From Streptomyces sp. NBC_00083 (GTDB lineage Bacteria; Actinomycetota; Actinomycetes; Streptomycetales; Streptomycetaceae): a stretch of 64,000 bases of DNA. Of the stretch, positions 35,966 to 44,732 are shown one piece after another (position 1 is the stretch's first letter; each line of letters begins with the position of its first letter). The notes under the pieces were generated by a model. That model made no database searches. It saw only the letters and a program-made list of their open reading frames with translations, and was not told where the DNA came from. Location: assembly GCF_026343295.1 (NCBI RefSeq), contig NZ_JAPELY010000001.1, positions 620,001-684,000 on the forward strand. The letters run 5' to 3'. The position numbers were made by a program, and so were the translations under genes.

Positions 35966-37312
35966 ATGGAACGCAGGGGATCGGGGCCCGAGCTGGAGCG
36001 GCCGACAGGGGTGGACGCGGGGGCCGGGGCGCCCCGGCCTTCGGCGTCCCCCTTCGCGTACACGGCGGCGGACGAGGAGAAACGCCGGGGCGTGCGCCGC
36101 ATGAAGGCCACGGCGACGGGCCTGCTGATCCTGGTCGCGGTGGTCTTCGCCCTGGCGACCTGGGCGGACCGCAGGGGAGCGGGCGCGTGGGCCGGATATG
36201 TCGCGGCGGCGGCCGAGGCGGGCATGGTGGGCGCGCTGGCCGACTGGTTCGCCGTGACGGCCCTGTTCCGCCGCCCCCTCGGGCTTCCCATCCCGCACAC
36301 GGCGATCATCCAGAACAAGAAGGACCAGTTCGGGGCGTCGCTCGGCACCTTCGTGGGCGAGAACTTCCTGTCCGCGGCGGTGGTGCGCACCCGGCTGCAC
36401 GCGCTCGGTATCGGGCAGCGCCTGGGCACGTGGCTCGCGGAGCCCGAGCACGCGGACCGGGTCACGTCGGAGCTGGCCACGGCATTGCGCGGGGCGTTGA
36501 CGGTGCTGCGGGACGCCGACGTCCAGGCGGTGGTGGGCGAGGCCATCACCCGCCGGGCGGACGCGGCGGAGATCGCGCCGGGCCTCGGCAAGACGCTGGA
36601 GCGGATCGTCGCCGACGGCAGCCACCGCAAGGCGGTGGACCTGGTGTGCGTACGGGCCCACGACTGGCTGGTGCTGCACGGGGACTCGGTGATGGACGCG
36701 GTGCAGGGCGGCGCCCCCGGCTGGACCCCGCGGTTCGTGGACCGCAAGGTGGGCGAGCGCGTCTACAAGGAGCTGCTGCGCTTCGTGACGGAGATGCGCG
36801 ACATGCCGGCCCATCCGGCACGCGGCGCCCTCGACCGCTTCCTGGCGGACTTCGCGACGGACCTCCAGTCCGACACGGAGACACGGAGCCGGGTGGAGCG
36901 GTACAAGTCGGAGGTGCTGGCCCGGCCCGAGGTGCAGGACATCATCGCGTCGGCATGGTCCTCGGTCCGCTCGATGATCATCGCGGCGGCGGAGGACGAC
37001 CACAGCGAACTGCGCCTGCGCGCCCGGGAGTCCCTGCTGTCGCTCGGCACCCGCCTGACCACGGACCCGCGCCTGCAGTCCAAGCTGGACGGCTGGCTGG
37101 AGGACGCGGCGGCGTACGTGGTGTCGACGTACCGAGCGGAGATCACCTCGCTGATCACGGACACGGTCGCCTCGTGGGACGCGAACGACACGTCCCGCAA
37201 GATCGAGGCGAACATCGGCCGCGACCTGCAGTTCATCCGCATCAACGGGACGGTGGTGGGGGCGTTGGCGGGGTTGGTCATCTACACGGTGTCGCATGTG
37301 GCGGGCGGGTAG
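35966..37312 (+). CDS. DUF445 family membrane protein
   Basis: A 448-residue protein of the DUF445 family. An N-terminal helix pair (LLILVAVVFALATWA, then GWVGALADWFAVTALFRRP-like AADWF motif) anchors it, followed by a long, highly helical soluble domain (coiled-coil-like, residues about 110-410) and a C-terminal helix (GTVVGALAGLVIYTVSHVAG). Function is unknown. The ATG at 35966 has GGTGGAG 5 bases upstream. A terminator follows at 37397. Confidence 0.9.
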   Translation: MERRGSGPELERPTGVDAGAGAPRPSASPFAYTAADEEKRRGVRRMKATATGLLILVAVVFALATWADRRGAGAWAGYVAAAAEAGMVGALADWFAVTALFRRPLGLPIPHTAIIQNKKDQFGASLGTFVGENFLSAAVVRTRLHALGIGQRLGTWLAEPEHADRVTSELATALRGALTVLRDADVQAVVGEAITRRADAAEIAPGLGKTLERIVADGSHRKAVDLVCVRAHDWLVLHGDSVMDAVQGGAPGWTPRFVDRKVGERVYKELLRFVTEMRDMPAHPARGALDRFLADFATDLQSDTETRSRVERYKSEVLARPEVQDIIASAWSSVRSMIIAAAEDDHSELRLRARESLLSLGTRLTTDPRLQSKLDGWLEDAAAYVVSTYRAEITSLITDTVASWDANDTSRKIEANIGRDLQFIRINGTVVGALAGLVIYTVSHVAGG

Positions 37313-37396
37313 GGCTGCGCCGGGGAGGGAGGGGGTGGGGTGCCGTTGCTGTGGCGGCCTCGGGTGGTTGGGGTTCCTCGAGTCCTGACTCCGCCG

Positions 37397-37443
37397 GGGC
37401 GCACGGCCGGACTTGCCTGTCCCTGCCGTACGGCCGTGCGCCC
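37397..37443. terminator. Hairpin after the DUF445 gene
   Basis: GGGCGCACGGCC (37397-37408) pairs perfectly with GGCCGTGCGCCC (37432-37443). It sits between convergent genes (DUF445 and the small membrane gene). Confidence 0.75.
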
Positions 37444-37533
37444 GACCACTGCGGGGAGTTGCCCGTGAATACGGGGCGGGGCGGGGCCGCGTTCAACGCC
37501 GCGAAACGTTTTCTCCGTCCCGGGGCCCGGGGC

Positions 37534-37839
37534 CTACTTGGCGGAGCTGCGGGTGACGGCCCAGGAGGCCACGGCGACGGCCCCGGCGACGCCGAAGACG
37601 GAGGGCCAGGCGCCGACCTTCTTGGCGAGCGGATGCGAGCCGGCGAAGGCGGCGACGTAGGCGGTGGTCAGCCCGACGGCCGCCTTGGTCCCGGCCGCCT
37701 GCTGCCACTGCCGCGCCGCGAGCGCCCCGGCCCCGGCCAGCGCCACCCCGCCGAGCGGCCGCCTCTTGGTCCACCGGGCCACCCCATACCCCCCGATGAG
37801 CCCGCCGGCCGCGATCGCAGTTGCGGGAACCTTTGCCAT
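37534..37839 (-). CDS. Small membrane protein, hypothetical
   Basis: A 101-residue protein with up to four short hydrophobic stretches rich in Gly and Ala (AIAAGGLIGGYGVARW, PLGGVALAGAGALAA, AVGLTTAYVAAFAG, SVFGVAGAVAVASWAV). It resembles short Streptomyces membrane proteins without assigned role. The ATG at 37839 has AGGAGG 7 bases upstream. It is the last ordinary backbone gene before the defence island. Confidence 0.8.
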   Translation of the reverse strand: MAKVPATAIAAGGLIGGYGVARWTKRRPLGGVALAGAGALAARQWQQAAGTKAAVGLTTAYVAAFAGSHPLAKKVGAWPSVFGVAGAVAVASWAVTRSSAK

Positions 37840-37939
37840 GGTTTGCCTCCTGAAGTGCGGTTTCTTTGAGGCTAGCGCGGGGGTTTCGGGAGCCGTCCAG
37901 GGGGTCGAGGCGTGGGGGCCGGCCCGGCTCACCACCGCC

Positions 37940-38119
37940 TCACGGCGTAGCGGGCTCCGGCATCGCCGCCTCGATTTCGTGCACGGTGATGGCGACCGGG
38001 GAGGTGCCCGAGGGGTGGACGACGATGACGGTCCGTGCCGCGCCCTGCTGGACGTTGACGGAGGTTGCGGCGTTCTTGTCGAACTCGATGGTGCACTCGA
38101 TGCGCGGCGTGCCAGACAT
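37940..38119 (-). CDS. Small unknown protein (59 aa)
   Basis: A 59-codon ORF from ATG at 38119 to TGA at 37940. The protein starts MSGTPRIECTIEFDKNAATS, continues QQGAARTVIVVHPSGTSP, and ends ITVHEIEAAMPEPATP. It is acidic, beta-strand-like, and has one cysteine. AAGGG lies 8 bases upstream. It is divergent from the HTH-GHKL gene, and the 165-bp gap between them is the likely shared control region. I recognise no family; conservation would show whether it belongs to the defence locus or to the backbone. Confidence 0.6.
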   Translation of the reverse strand: MSGTPRIECTIEFDKNAATSVNVQQGAARTVIVVHPSGTSPVAITVHEIEAAMPEPATP

Positions 38120-38202
38120 GAGGGGCAGCCCTTCTGAGAGGTCCTGGGGTCCGATGGAGCTGAGTGACGCGAGGAAACCGTAGCATCGCGTTCGAGGCTC
38201 CC

Positions 38203-38236
38203 GTCAACTCCTATTTGACTGACCTTCGCTGTCAAA
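38203..38236. promoter_or_regulatory. GTCAA-type repeats and inverted repeat TTTGAC-n11-GTCAAA
   Basis: In the 165-bp gap before the HTH-GHKL gene, TTTGAC (38214-38219) and GTCAAA (38231-38236) form an inverted repeat centred about 60 bp before the ATG, and GTCAA recurs at 38203. The region is also AT-rich. It is a plausible operator for the gene's own Xre-type HTH domain (autoregulation), and it would fall over the promoter. Inference from layout. Confidence 0.5.
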
Positions 38237-38284
38237 TGTAGTCTACTTGGTAGTGCTGGGACGGCTGACGTGCGGAGAGATGCG

Positions 38285-40378
38285 ATGGGTGAGGGCACCA
38301 CTTTCGGTGAGTGGCTCGAACGTCAACTGGCGCGCAGGCGGGTGCAGCAGGTGGACCTGGCCACGGAGCTCGGGGTCAGTCGGGCGGCCGTTTCGGCCTG
38401 GGTCAATGGGCGGGCCATGCCACGAGCCGACAAGTTGAGGGCGATCGAGGAGTATCTGCAGCTGGAGCTGGGGGCGAGTACCGCGCTCGACGAGGGGCCC
38501 AGGGACGGGGTCCGTCTCGAGTGGTACCACCGCTCGGCCCACAGGGACGGCGGGCGGGAGTTCGGCAACGCCGCGGCTTTCGCGTTCGATGCCGACGTTG
38601 CGGTCCTTGCGCGCGAGGCGACACAGAACAGTCTCGACGAGCAGCAGGACAGGGACCGACCGGTTCGCGTGCGCTACACCCTGCACGAGTTGTCGGGCGA
38701 GCACCTGCGATCGTTCCGGAGCGCCGTGCAGTGGGAGGAGATCGAACCGCACTACGAGGCAGTCGCCTCCGACGGCCACAAGCAGAAGGTCGGGCGGGTG
38801 ATCGCGGAGGGGCTGCGCGAGATGCGCGACTCCGACACGCTTCTCCTGCTGAGGGTGGACGACTACAACACCACCGGCCTGACCGGTCCGGACTACGGGG
38901 ACGACAGCAAATTTGCCGCTGTCCTGCGCGACCAGCTCAACAGTCAGAAGTCCGGCCGCGGCGCCGGAGGCTCGTACGGTCTGGGAAAGGCGACGCTGTG
39001 GGCGACGAGCCGCCTCGGTCTCGTTCTCGTCAACAGCACGCTGTCCCGTCCGCACGAGGGCCGTACGGAGCGCCGGCTTTTCGGTCGGCTCGAACTGCCG
39101 TGGCACGAGATCGACGGGCGACCGTTTGCCGGGCTTGCCGGCTTCGGAGAGCTGGACACCGAGCGGGGGCGCGAAGGTGTGGCCCGGTCGTGGTGGGCGG
39201 ACGAAGAGACGACGAGGGCGCTGCACCTGGAGCGCGAGAGCCGTGACCCGGGTACCTCGTTCCTGATCGTGGGCGCACACGATGCCGCGGGCGACGCGGA
39301 GAGCCTTCAGGAGATGCACGAGAAGCTCGTGAAGGCCCTCGCGGACAACTTCTGGGCGGCGATGATCTCCGGGCGGGATGCACATCCCGTCCTGGAGGCG
39401 TCCGTCACCACGTTGCGCAACGGGCAGGTCCTCATCTCGGAGCAGCGGGTCGATCCGGTACGCCATCAGCCCGCTCGCGCAAGGGCGTTGAAGGCCTACT
39501 TGGACGGCGACACGGTGGAGCAACGAACCGAGAGCAGCCACGTGGCAGTGACGTCCGTGCCGTTGCTCGTGCCGCCGGAGAAAGGGGCGAAGGGGCGTGG
39601 TGCCGGCGTGGAACACTCCGCCGTCCTGCTGGTCACGGCAGCGGACGACAATGATCCCGAGCCGAACCGGCTGGTCTGCATGCGTGGTAACCGGATGACG
39701 GTCATGACGCGCCGAGTGACGGACCTGCCCCTCGGCACGGACGCCTTCCAGGCGGTGCTGCTGGCGGGGTTGGCGACGGGTGTGTCGGGTTCGGACGCGG
39801 ACATGGCCGAGAGGTTCCTCCGGGCCTCGGAGCCGCCGGAGCACAACGACTGGACCAAGACCGAGGATCTCGTCACCTCCTACGCGCGCGGTGCGCGGAG
39901 CCGGCTCGACGATTTTCGCCGGGACATGACAGCGGGAGTGCGCAGGCTGGTCGGCCGCCGAGCGTCCAGGAGCGAAGGCGGGCCGGCGGCCCTGCGAGAA
40001 CTTCTGCAGATCGACGCGTACAAGAAGGGCGCCCGTAGGCCGGAGAGCCATCCGACCGTGCGCCACGTCGAGGGTGCGGTCGACGCACGAGGTGCCTGGA
40101 CCGTCACGGTGGAGGTCAAGTTGCCGCAGCGTGACGACGCATGGGTCCTCGCCCCGGTGGCCAAGTTCGACGTGCGGTCGGGCAGCAGGCCCACCGTCGG
40201 CTGGGCCGAGCTCATCGCGGGGGAGAGCTGTCGCGTGCTCGACGGGGTTCTGCACTTCGAACCGGGGGCCCGCAGCGCGTCCTTCAGCGGTGTCACCGAC
40301 GTGGCCAGTCACCCGGTGACGGCACACCTTGCACGCCTGATCGTGGACCTGCAGAAGTCGAAGGGAACTGTCGCGTGA
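38285..40378 (+). CDS. Xre-type HTH fused to a GHKL (HATPase) ATPase
   Basis: A 697-residue protein. Residues 8-60 are a complete Xre/Cro HTH (QQVDLATELGVSRAAVSAWVNGRAMPRADKL). From about residue 85 a GHKL ATPase follows with N-box E111...N115-S-x-D118 (REATQNSLDEQQ), a DxGxG-like segment LRVDDYNTTGL, and a glycine lid SYGLGKATLW. The rest (about 400 residues) is unassigned. Such HTH-GHKL fusions belong to the broad paraMORC/Hsp90-like group found near restriction systems. The ATG at 38285 was chosen because GGAGAG lies 5 bases upstream. Its stop overlaps the next start (GTGA). Confidence 0.82.
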   Translation: MGEGTTFGEWLERQLARRRVQQVDLATELGVSRAAVSAWVNGRAMPRADKLRAIEEYLQLELGASTALDEGPRDGVRLEWYHRSAHRDGGREFGNAAAFAFDADVAVLAREATQNSLDEQQDRDRPVRVRYTLHELSGEHLRSFRSAVQWEEIEPHYEAVASDGHKQKVGRVIAEGLREMRDSDTLLLLRVDDYNTTGLTGPDYGDDSKFAAVLRDQLNSQKSGRGAGGSYGLGKATLWATSRLGLVLVNSTLSRPHEGRTERRLFGRLELPWHEIDGRPFAGLAGFGELDTERGREGVARSWWADEETTRALHLERESRDPGTSFLIVGAHDAAGDAESLQEMHEKLVKALADNFWAAMISGRDAHPVLEASVTTLRNGQVLISEQRVDPVRHQPARARALKAYLDGDTVEQRTESSHVAVTSVPLLVPPEKGAKGRGAGVEHSAVLLVTAADDNDPEPNRLVCMRGNRMTVMTRRVTDLPLGTDAFQAVLLAGLATGVSGSDADMAERFLRASEPPEHNDWTKTEDLVTSYARGARSRLDDFRRDMTAGVRRLVGRRASRSEGGPAALRELLQIDAYKKGARRPESHPTVRHVEGAVDARGAWTVTVEVKLPQRDDAWVLAPVAKFDVRSGSRPTVGWAELIAGESCRVLDGVLHFEPGARSASFSGVTDVASHPVTAHLARLIVDLQKSKGTVA

Positions 40379-41346
40379 ACATCGTGTTTCCCTATCCCAC
40401 GCTGGGCGGCGAGGTCACCTTCGAGGTCACCGGAGCCAGGCTCGACGGACGGCCCCTGCCGCTGGGCATGTTGTCCCGGGAGCAACGCGTTGTCGCGCTG
40501 CACGAGGCCGAACTCTCCGATTGGGGCGAGGCCCGACTGTCGGTGGAGGCGAAGCTTCCGGAGAGGGATCTGGCGGAGGGCCCCTGGACCGATGTCGTCT
40601 GTGTGGCGATCCTCTCGGAGGCGGCGACCAACGCCCGTACGGTGGGCCGACTCGACCCCGTCGGGGAGGGGGTGTGGCGGGGGAGCGTCACTCTGATCAA
40701 GGACGAGCACCACACGCGCGCCGCGCTGTCGGTGTCCGTCGTCGCGACCGTCGACGGTGAAGCGGGCAGGCTCATCGGAACGGCCGAGGACCCGTGGTCC
40801 GTCGAGCTCAACGAGCGGGAGCCCACGCGCAAGCAGGAACTCAACATTCAGGAAGTCGACTTCAGGGAGGGGCCCCACGAGTGGCTCCGACCGTTCAAGG
40901 ACGCCCCCTGGTTGGTGGAGACCACCGGCGACATGCCGACCGTTCACCTCAACACCGGCTTCGAGGGGCTGTCGGAGTTCCTCAACGGCGGGGGCGGCGC
41001 TCTGGACAGGGCGATGAGGGGCATGCTTGCCGCTCAGATCGCCACGGAGGCGTGGATCGCCATGTTCCATGCGGCGGTCGGTGACGTCGAGCCGGGAGAC
41101 GACGGCGTACCGCAATGGCCCACGGGTTGGAAGGACGGGGTACTTCGGTCGATGCTCCCCGACGTTCTGCCCGAACTGTCGCCCGCGGACGCCTTGTTGG
41201 AGATTCACCTTCGGCGTTCCGAAGGCGGCTGGCAGGATCTTCAACCTCGAATTCAGTACGCGGCCGGTCGGCGGTCGCGAGTGGCGAGGAACGTGGGCAC
41301 CGGCATCAGAGCCCTGAGCCGGACGGGTGAGGGGACGCAGGGATGA
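40375..41346 (+). CDS. Defence-associated protein of unknown function (323 aa)
   Basis: A 323-residue soluble protein with no domain I recognise. The N-terminal half looks beta-rich (LGGEVTFEVTGARLDGRPLPLG, SVEAKLPERD); the C-terminal half is helical (ALDRAMRGMLAAQIATEAWIAMFHAAVGD, then WKDGVLRSMLPDVLP). It starts with GTG at 40375 inside the previous gene's stop and ends overlapping the next ATG, so its product is made in fixed ratio with the HTH-GHKL and DUF6339-like proteins, which suggests one complex. Confidence 0.72.
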   Translation: MNIVFPYPTLGGEVTFEVTGARLDGRPLPLGMLSREQRVVALHEAELSDWGEARLSVEAKLPERDLAEGPWTDVVCVAILSEAATNARTVGRLDPVGEGVWRGSVTLIKDEHHTRAALSVSVVATVDGEAGRLIGTAEDPWSVELNEREPTRKQELNIQEVDFREGPHEWLRPFKDAPWLVETTGDMPTVHLNTGFEGLSEFLNGGGGALDRAMRGMLAAQIATEAWIAMFHAAVGDVEPGDDGVPQWPTGWKDGVLRSMLPDVLPELSPADALLEIHLRRSEGGWQDLQPRIQYAAGRRSRVARNVGTGIRALSRTGEGTQG

Positions 41347-42272
41347 AGTACGGATTGCTGGATCAGCCGGAGCACATCGCCCTCCTCCCCGACATCGTGG
41401 CCGCCAAGTACCTGACGCACAGCGTGCTTTCCGGAAAAGAGCTGCCTCCCAGGCTCGCCCTCCTGAAGGCGAGCGCACCCGTGAAGTCTGCCGGCGCGCG
41501 ATGGGACGCGAAGGCCGTGCGCGTGCTCTTCGACGAGGCCAAGCGTCGCCACGAGCACGAGCGGACAGCTGCCGATGCCTGGCTGGCGCCGCGGCTGCAT
41601 GCCACGCTGCGGATGACTCGGCGTGAGGCCGCCGAATCCGGCCTCTGGAATTTCCTCGCCATGGTGGTGGCGCCGGACTACGTCCTGTGGCGCCACAAGG
41701 GTGCGACGCAGGAGGGCGAGCGCGCCACCGCCGACCGCTTCGTCGGCATTCACTACAAGCAAACGTTCGCCCGGCTGTGGTGGGCCGCGGAGCTGTTCCG
41801 GGACGGTGACGACTACCGGCCCGCAGTCAGCGCCTGCAAGAATCAGGACGTCCTGAACACCGTGCTGCGCTTCGACATCATCGACCACCGCCCTGCAGCG
41901 CGCGCCCTGGTGACCCTGCTGGACCAGCGGCTGGTCCGGACAGGTCGTGATGTGAACGGCCTGGGGCAGGCGGTGAACGCCGCCGGCAGCACCCTGATGT
42001 ACGACGTGCTCGCCCCGGACACCGGCCCCGATTTCGAGGCTCGGCGCTTCTGGATCGAGGAAGCGGAGAACATGGGCCCCATGCCGTTGGAGGGGCTGCC
42101 GGACGGGCCGAATGACGGGCCTGTCCCAGCCGATTCGGTCGACTGTCTGGTGCGTCTTTTCGAGAAGCTCTTCTCCGAGGCTCCGGTTCGGGGAAGGAAA
42201 GCCGCCGAGGCGAAAGCTCCCTCGGCGGCTGCGGGAGGGGTCAGCCTCGAAAAGACGTATTCAGTGGGCTAG
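41343..42272 (+). CDS. DUF6339-like protein (309 aa)
   Basis: A 309-residue mostly helical protein. The segment LWNFLAMVVAPDYVLWRHKG followed by RFVGIHYKQTFARLWWAAELFRDG is the part I associate with DUF6339, a family seen in defence loci; this recognition is from memory and moderate. It is the third of three coupled genes (ATGA overlap at 41343). Its 3' end overlaps the convergent cytosine methyltransferase gene by 12 bp, an arrangement that ties the two gene sets together physically. Confidence 0.65.
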   Translation: MKYGLLDQPEHIALLPDIVAAKYLTHSVLSGKELPPRLALLKASAPVKSAGARWDAKAVRVLFDEAKRRHEHERTAADAWLAPRLHATLRMTRREAAESGLWNFLAMVVAPDYVLWRHKGATQEGERATADRFVGIHYKQTFARLWWAAELFRDGDDYRPAVSACKNQDVLNTVLRFDIIDHRPAARALVTLLDQRLVRTGRDVNGLGQAVNAAGSTLMYDVLAPDTGPDFEARRFWIEEAENMGPMPLEGLPDGPNDGPVPADSVDCLVRLFEKLFSEAPVRGRKAAEAKAPSAAAGGVSLEKTYSVG

Positions 42273-43550
42273 CCGACGATGAATGGCCTCGGCAAGCGCG
42301 CGCCCCAGGCCGATCGGCACGGCGTTGCCGATCTGGCGGGCGATCTGAATCTTGCTGCCGAACCACTTGAAGTCGTCGGGGAAGCCCTGGATGAGAGCGG
42401 CCTCGTAGTGCGTGATCGGCCGGGGCTCGACGGGGTGCAGATAGCGGCCCTTCTCGGGCTTGTAGAACTCCGTGCGGATGGTCACGGACGGCCGGTGTGC
42501 GTGCATGCGGCCCATGACGTCGCCGGACCCGTTGTTGTGCCCGTCCCAGCTCTCGGTCGAGAGGTAGGTCTTCTCGCCGTTGACCATGGCCCACTTGTTG
42601 CGCAGGTCGTGACGGTTTCCGCCCTCGGAGATCGCTGCGTACCGGGCCTTCGAAAGGTCGGTCGGCGTACGCCCGATGTGGAGCTCCCTGGTGCGGAAGG
42701 GGCCCGGGAGCTTCACGCCCAGAGGCTCGTCGACGCGACCCTCGGGCAGATCCTTGACGGGCGCGTCCTTCGGCGTCAGATCGAAGACCGCCTTCCCGAC
42801 CGGCTCCCACGGAAGCAGCTGATCGGCGGCTTCCGCCTCGTCGAAGGTCGGCTGCTGCGCTTGCGCAGTGCGGGAGTGCGTGGGGCGCGGGTGTTCCAGA
42901 GCGGCGCCGAGGTCCTTGCGGGTCGCGATGACGATGGCACGCCGCCGAGCCTGCGGAACGCCGTAGTCCGCGGCGTTCAGGACCTTCCACCGCAGTTCGT
43001 AGTTCTCCAGCCTGCCCCCGTCGGCCGTCGACTTGAGGAGGTCCTCGAACTGCTGGGACTTCAGGAAACGATCGACGTTCTCCAGGACGAAGATCTTGGG
43101 CTGGATCGTCGTGACCACACGCATGTACTCCGTCCAGAGCAGGTTGCGCGGGTCGTCGGGGTCCTCCTTGCCCAGTCCGGAGAAGCCCTGGCAGGGCGGT
43201 CCGCCCATGATCACGTCAACCTGCCCCGCGTACGGGGCGGCGTCCCAGTCGACGATGTCCTTGGCGTAGACGTTGGTCTCCGGGAAGTTGGCCGCGTACG
43301 AGGCAGCCGCCGCCTGATCGAATTCGACAGCGGCGAGGGTCCGGAACGGCGAGCCGTCCGACCCCTCGGGCTTGTAGGTGTGGAAGCCGGCGGAGAAGCC
43401 GCCGGCGCCCGAGAAAAGATCTACCACCGTGATGGTCGAGTCGGCCGGGGAAGCTCCGGCAACGGCGTCGTGCGAGGTGGTGGTCATGGTGCCAGATTCT
43501 AGTAGAGCGTCGTCGGTGGAGAGACGTGTCGAGTGGTGTCCGCCCGACAT
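42261..43550 (-). CDS. DNA (cytosine-5-)-methyltransferase, complete
   Basis: A 429-residue C5-cytosine methyltransferase that should protect host DNA. Motif I is VDLFSGAGGFSAGF (SAM binding), motif IV is GGPPCQGFSGLG with catalytic Cys120, motif VI is VLENV, motif VIII is PQARRRAIVIA, and motifs IX-X end with ARQIGNAVPIGLGRALAEA. The target-recognition region lies between about residues 230 and 370. The ATG at 43550 was chosen for AAGGAGA 7 bases upstream; an ATG at 43487 would give a shorter form starting MTTTSHDA. It is the last gene of the minus-strand unit. Confidence 0.92.
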   Translation of the reverse strand: MSGGHHSTRLSTDDALLESGTMTTTSHDAVAGASPADSTITVVDLFSGAGGFSAGFHTYKPEGSDGSPFRTLAAVEFDQAAAASYAANFPETNVYAKDIVDWDAAPYAGQVDVIMGGPPCQGFSGLGKEDPDDPRNLLWTEYMRVVTTIQPKIFVLENVDRFLKSQQFEDLLKSTADGGRLENYELRWKVLNAADYGVPQARRRAIVIATRKDLGAALEHPRPTHSRTAQAQQPTFDEAEAADQLLPWEPVGKAVFDLTPKDAPVKDLPEGRVDEPLGVKLPGPFRTRELHIGRTPTDLSKARYAAISEGGNRHDLRNKWAMVNGEKTYLSTESWDGHNNGSGDVMGRMHAHRPSVTIRTEFYKPEKGRYLHPVEPRPITHYEAALIQGFPDDFKWFGSKIQIARQIGNAVPIGLGRALAEAIHRRLAH

Positions 43551-43606
43551 GCGTGTCTCCTTACTGAACGTGTGCGTGGGGGAACCGAGCGTCGGGTCGC
43601 GCCGGG

Positions 43607-44626
43607 TCATGGTGACGACCGGGGGACGGATCCGCCGAGTGTCAGCGCGGTGGCGATGGATCGTCCGAGCGCGGCGGCGACCTGGGGAGGCGTCGTCTGG
43701 CTGATCTGTCGATACGCGGACGTCTTGCGGCCGCAGATCTGCCAGGATGAGGAGAACCCTTGGAGCAGAGCCACCTGTGCCACGGTCAGTTTCGGCAGCC
43801 CCTCCCGCGACTCGCCGTCCGGGTCGGGAGCCAGGACGAAATCGGGACCGGGTACTTCGTTGCCGATGCTGTTGCCGTTGACCCACCACTGGGCCCATTG
43901 GCGCTTGGCCCGGGTCGCCCCGAGGTCCGCGCCGCCGCGCCCCGTGGCACCGCCCATGATCAGAGGGGCGGGTTCCACCGCGTGTGCGGCCCACGCCTCG
44001 GCGGCCGGCCATCCTCCCGAGGCCATCGACTCCTTGAGCGTCGCGCCCATCGAAGGGCAGCCGGAAGCAGCGGAGGAAGGTGTGGGCCACACGAAGTGGG
44101 CCATGTCGTCGGCCGCCATGGCGACGAAGAAGGCGTGCAGGCGAAGCTGCGGTACTCCGAAGTCGGTGGCCGACAGCACGGAGCCCTGCAGTTCGTAGCC
44201 GAGATCCTTGGCGGCCTCCTCGACACGTGCTCGCTGGGCCTCGAACTTCGCCGCCTTCAGGAAGGTCGGAATGTTCTCCAGGAGGAGCACTCGGGGCCTG
44301 ATGTAGGAAGCCATGTCCAGAGCTGCCTGAAGGGCATCGCGTTCGTCATCAGTGGCACGTTGCTTACCGGCGACCGTGTACGGCGATCGCGGGAGCCCGC
44401 AACTCAAGACGTCCGCATAGTCCATCGCAGGGTGTTCGGCCGGATCGATGAGTTTGATGTCGCCGTGGATGGGTGACCACTGGGGCCGGTTGGCGGCCAG
44501 GGTGGCGCAGGTGTCCCTGTCGATGTCCACGGCGGCGGTGATCTCGAACCCGGCCTCCTCCAGGCCGAGCGCCTGGCCGCCGACCCCTGCGCATAACTCG
44601 ATGGCTGTGAAAGCCTGTTCTTTCAT
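43607..44626 (-). CDS. Degenerate C5-cytosine methyltransferase homologue lacking the catalytic Cys
   Basis: A 339-residue homologue of the neighbouring methyltransferase. The SAM-binding motif I (ELCAGVGGQALGLE) and motif VI (LLLENIP) are kept, but motif IV reads CGLPRSPYTVAG, with Arg80 where PCQ normally has its nucleophile. Motif VIII (PQLRLHAFFVA) and X (ALGRSIATAL) are also off consensus. It can probably bind SAM or DNA but not methylate by the standard route. I infer a regulatory or specificity partner to the active enzyme. The ATG at 44626 follows a GGGGGA site. It lies 57 bp upstream of the active methyltransferase gene. Confidence 0.88.
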   Translation of the reverse strand: MKEQAFTAIELCAGVGGQALGLEEAGFEITAAVDIDRDTCATLAANRPQWSPIHGDIKLIDPAEHPAMDYADVLSCGLPRSPYTVAGKQRATDDERDALQAALDMASYIRPRVLLLENIPTFLKAAKFEAQRARVEEAAKDLGYELQGSVLSATDFGVPQLRLHAFFVAMAADDMAHFVWPTPSSAASGCPSMGATLKESMASGGWPAAEAWAAHAVEPAPLIMGGATGRGGADLGATRAKRQWAQWWVNGNSIGNEVPGPDFVLAPDPDGESREGLPKLTVAQVALLQGFSSSWQICGRKTSAYRQISQTTPPQVAAALGRSIATALTLGGSVPRSSP

Positions 44627-44732
44627 TTCCGTGTCCCCCGCTGCCTTGTGTGGTGTCGTCGGGCTTCGTGTCGGTCGATGCCCGGGTGTTCGACACCGGG
44701 TGGCCCTGGTGGACCACCCGGCGCATTCCTGG

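Noticed and set aside
37866..38183. Plus-strand open frame across the 59-aa gene
   Set aside because: It has no ribosome site and poor codon pattern; the minus-strand small ORF has a better start.
38120..38284. Integrase, att sites or direct repeats flanking the defence island
   Set aside because: I looked at both borders (about 37.8-38.3 kb and 50.8-51.0 kb) and found no integrase, transposase or convincing duplicated border sequence.
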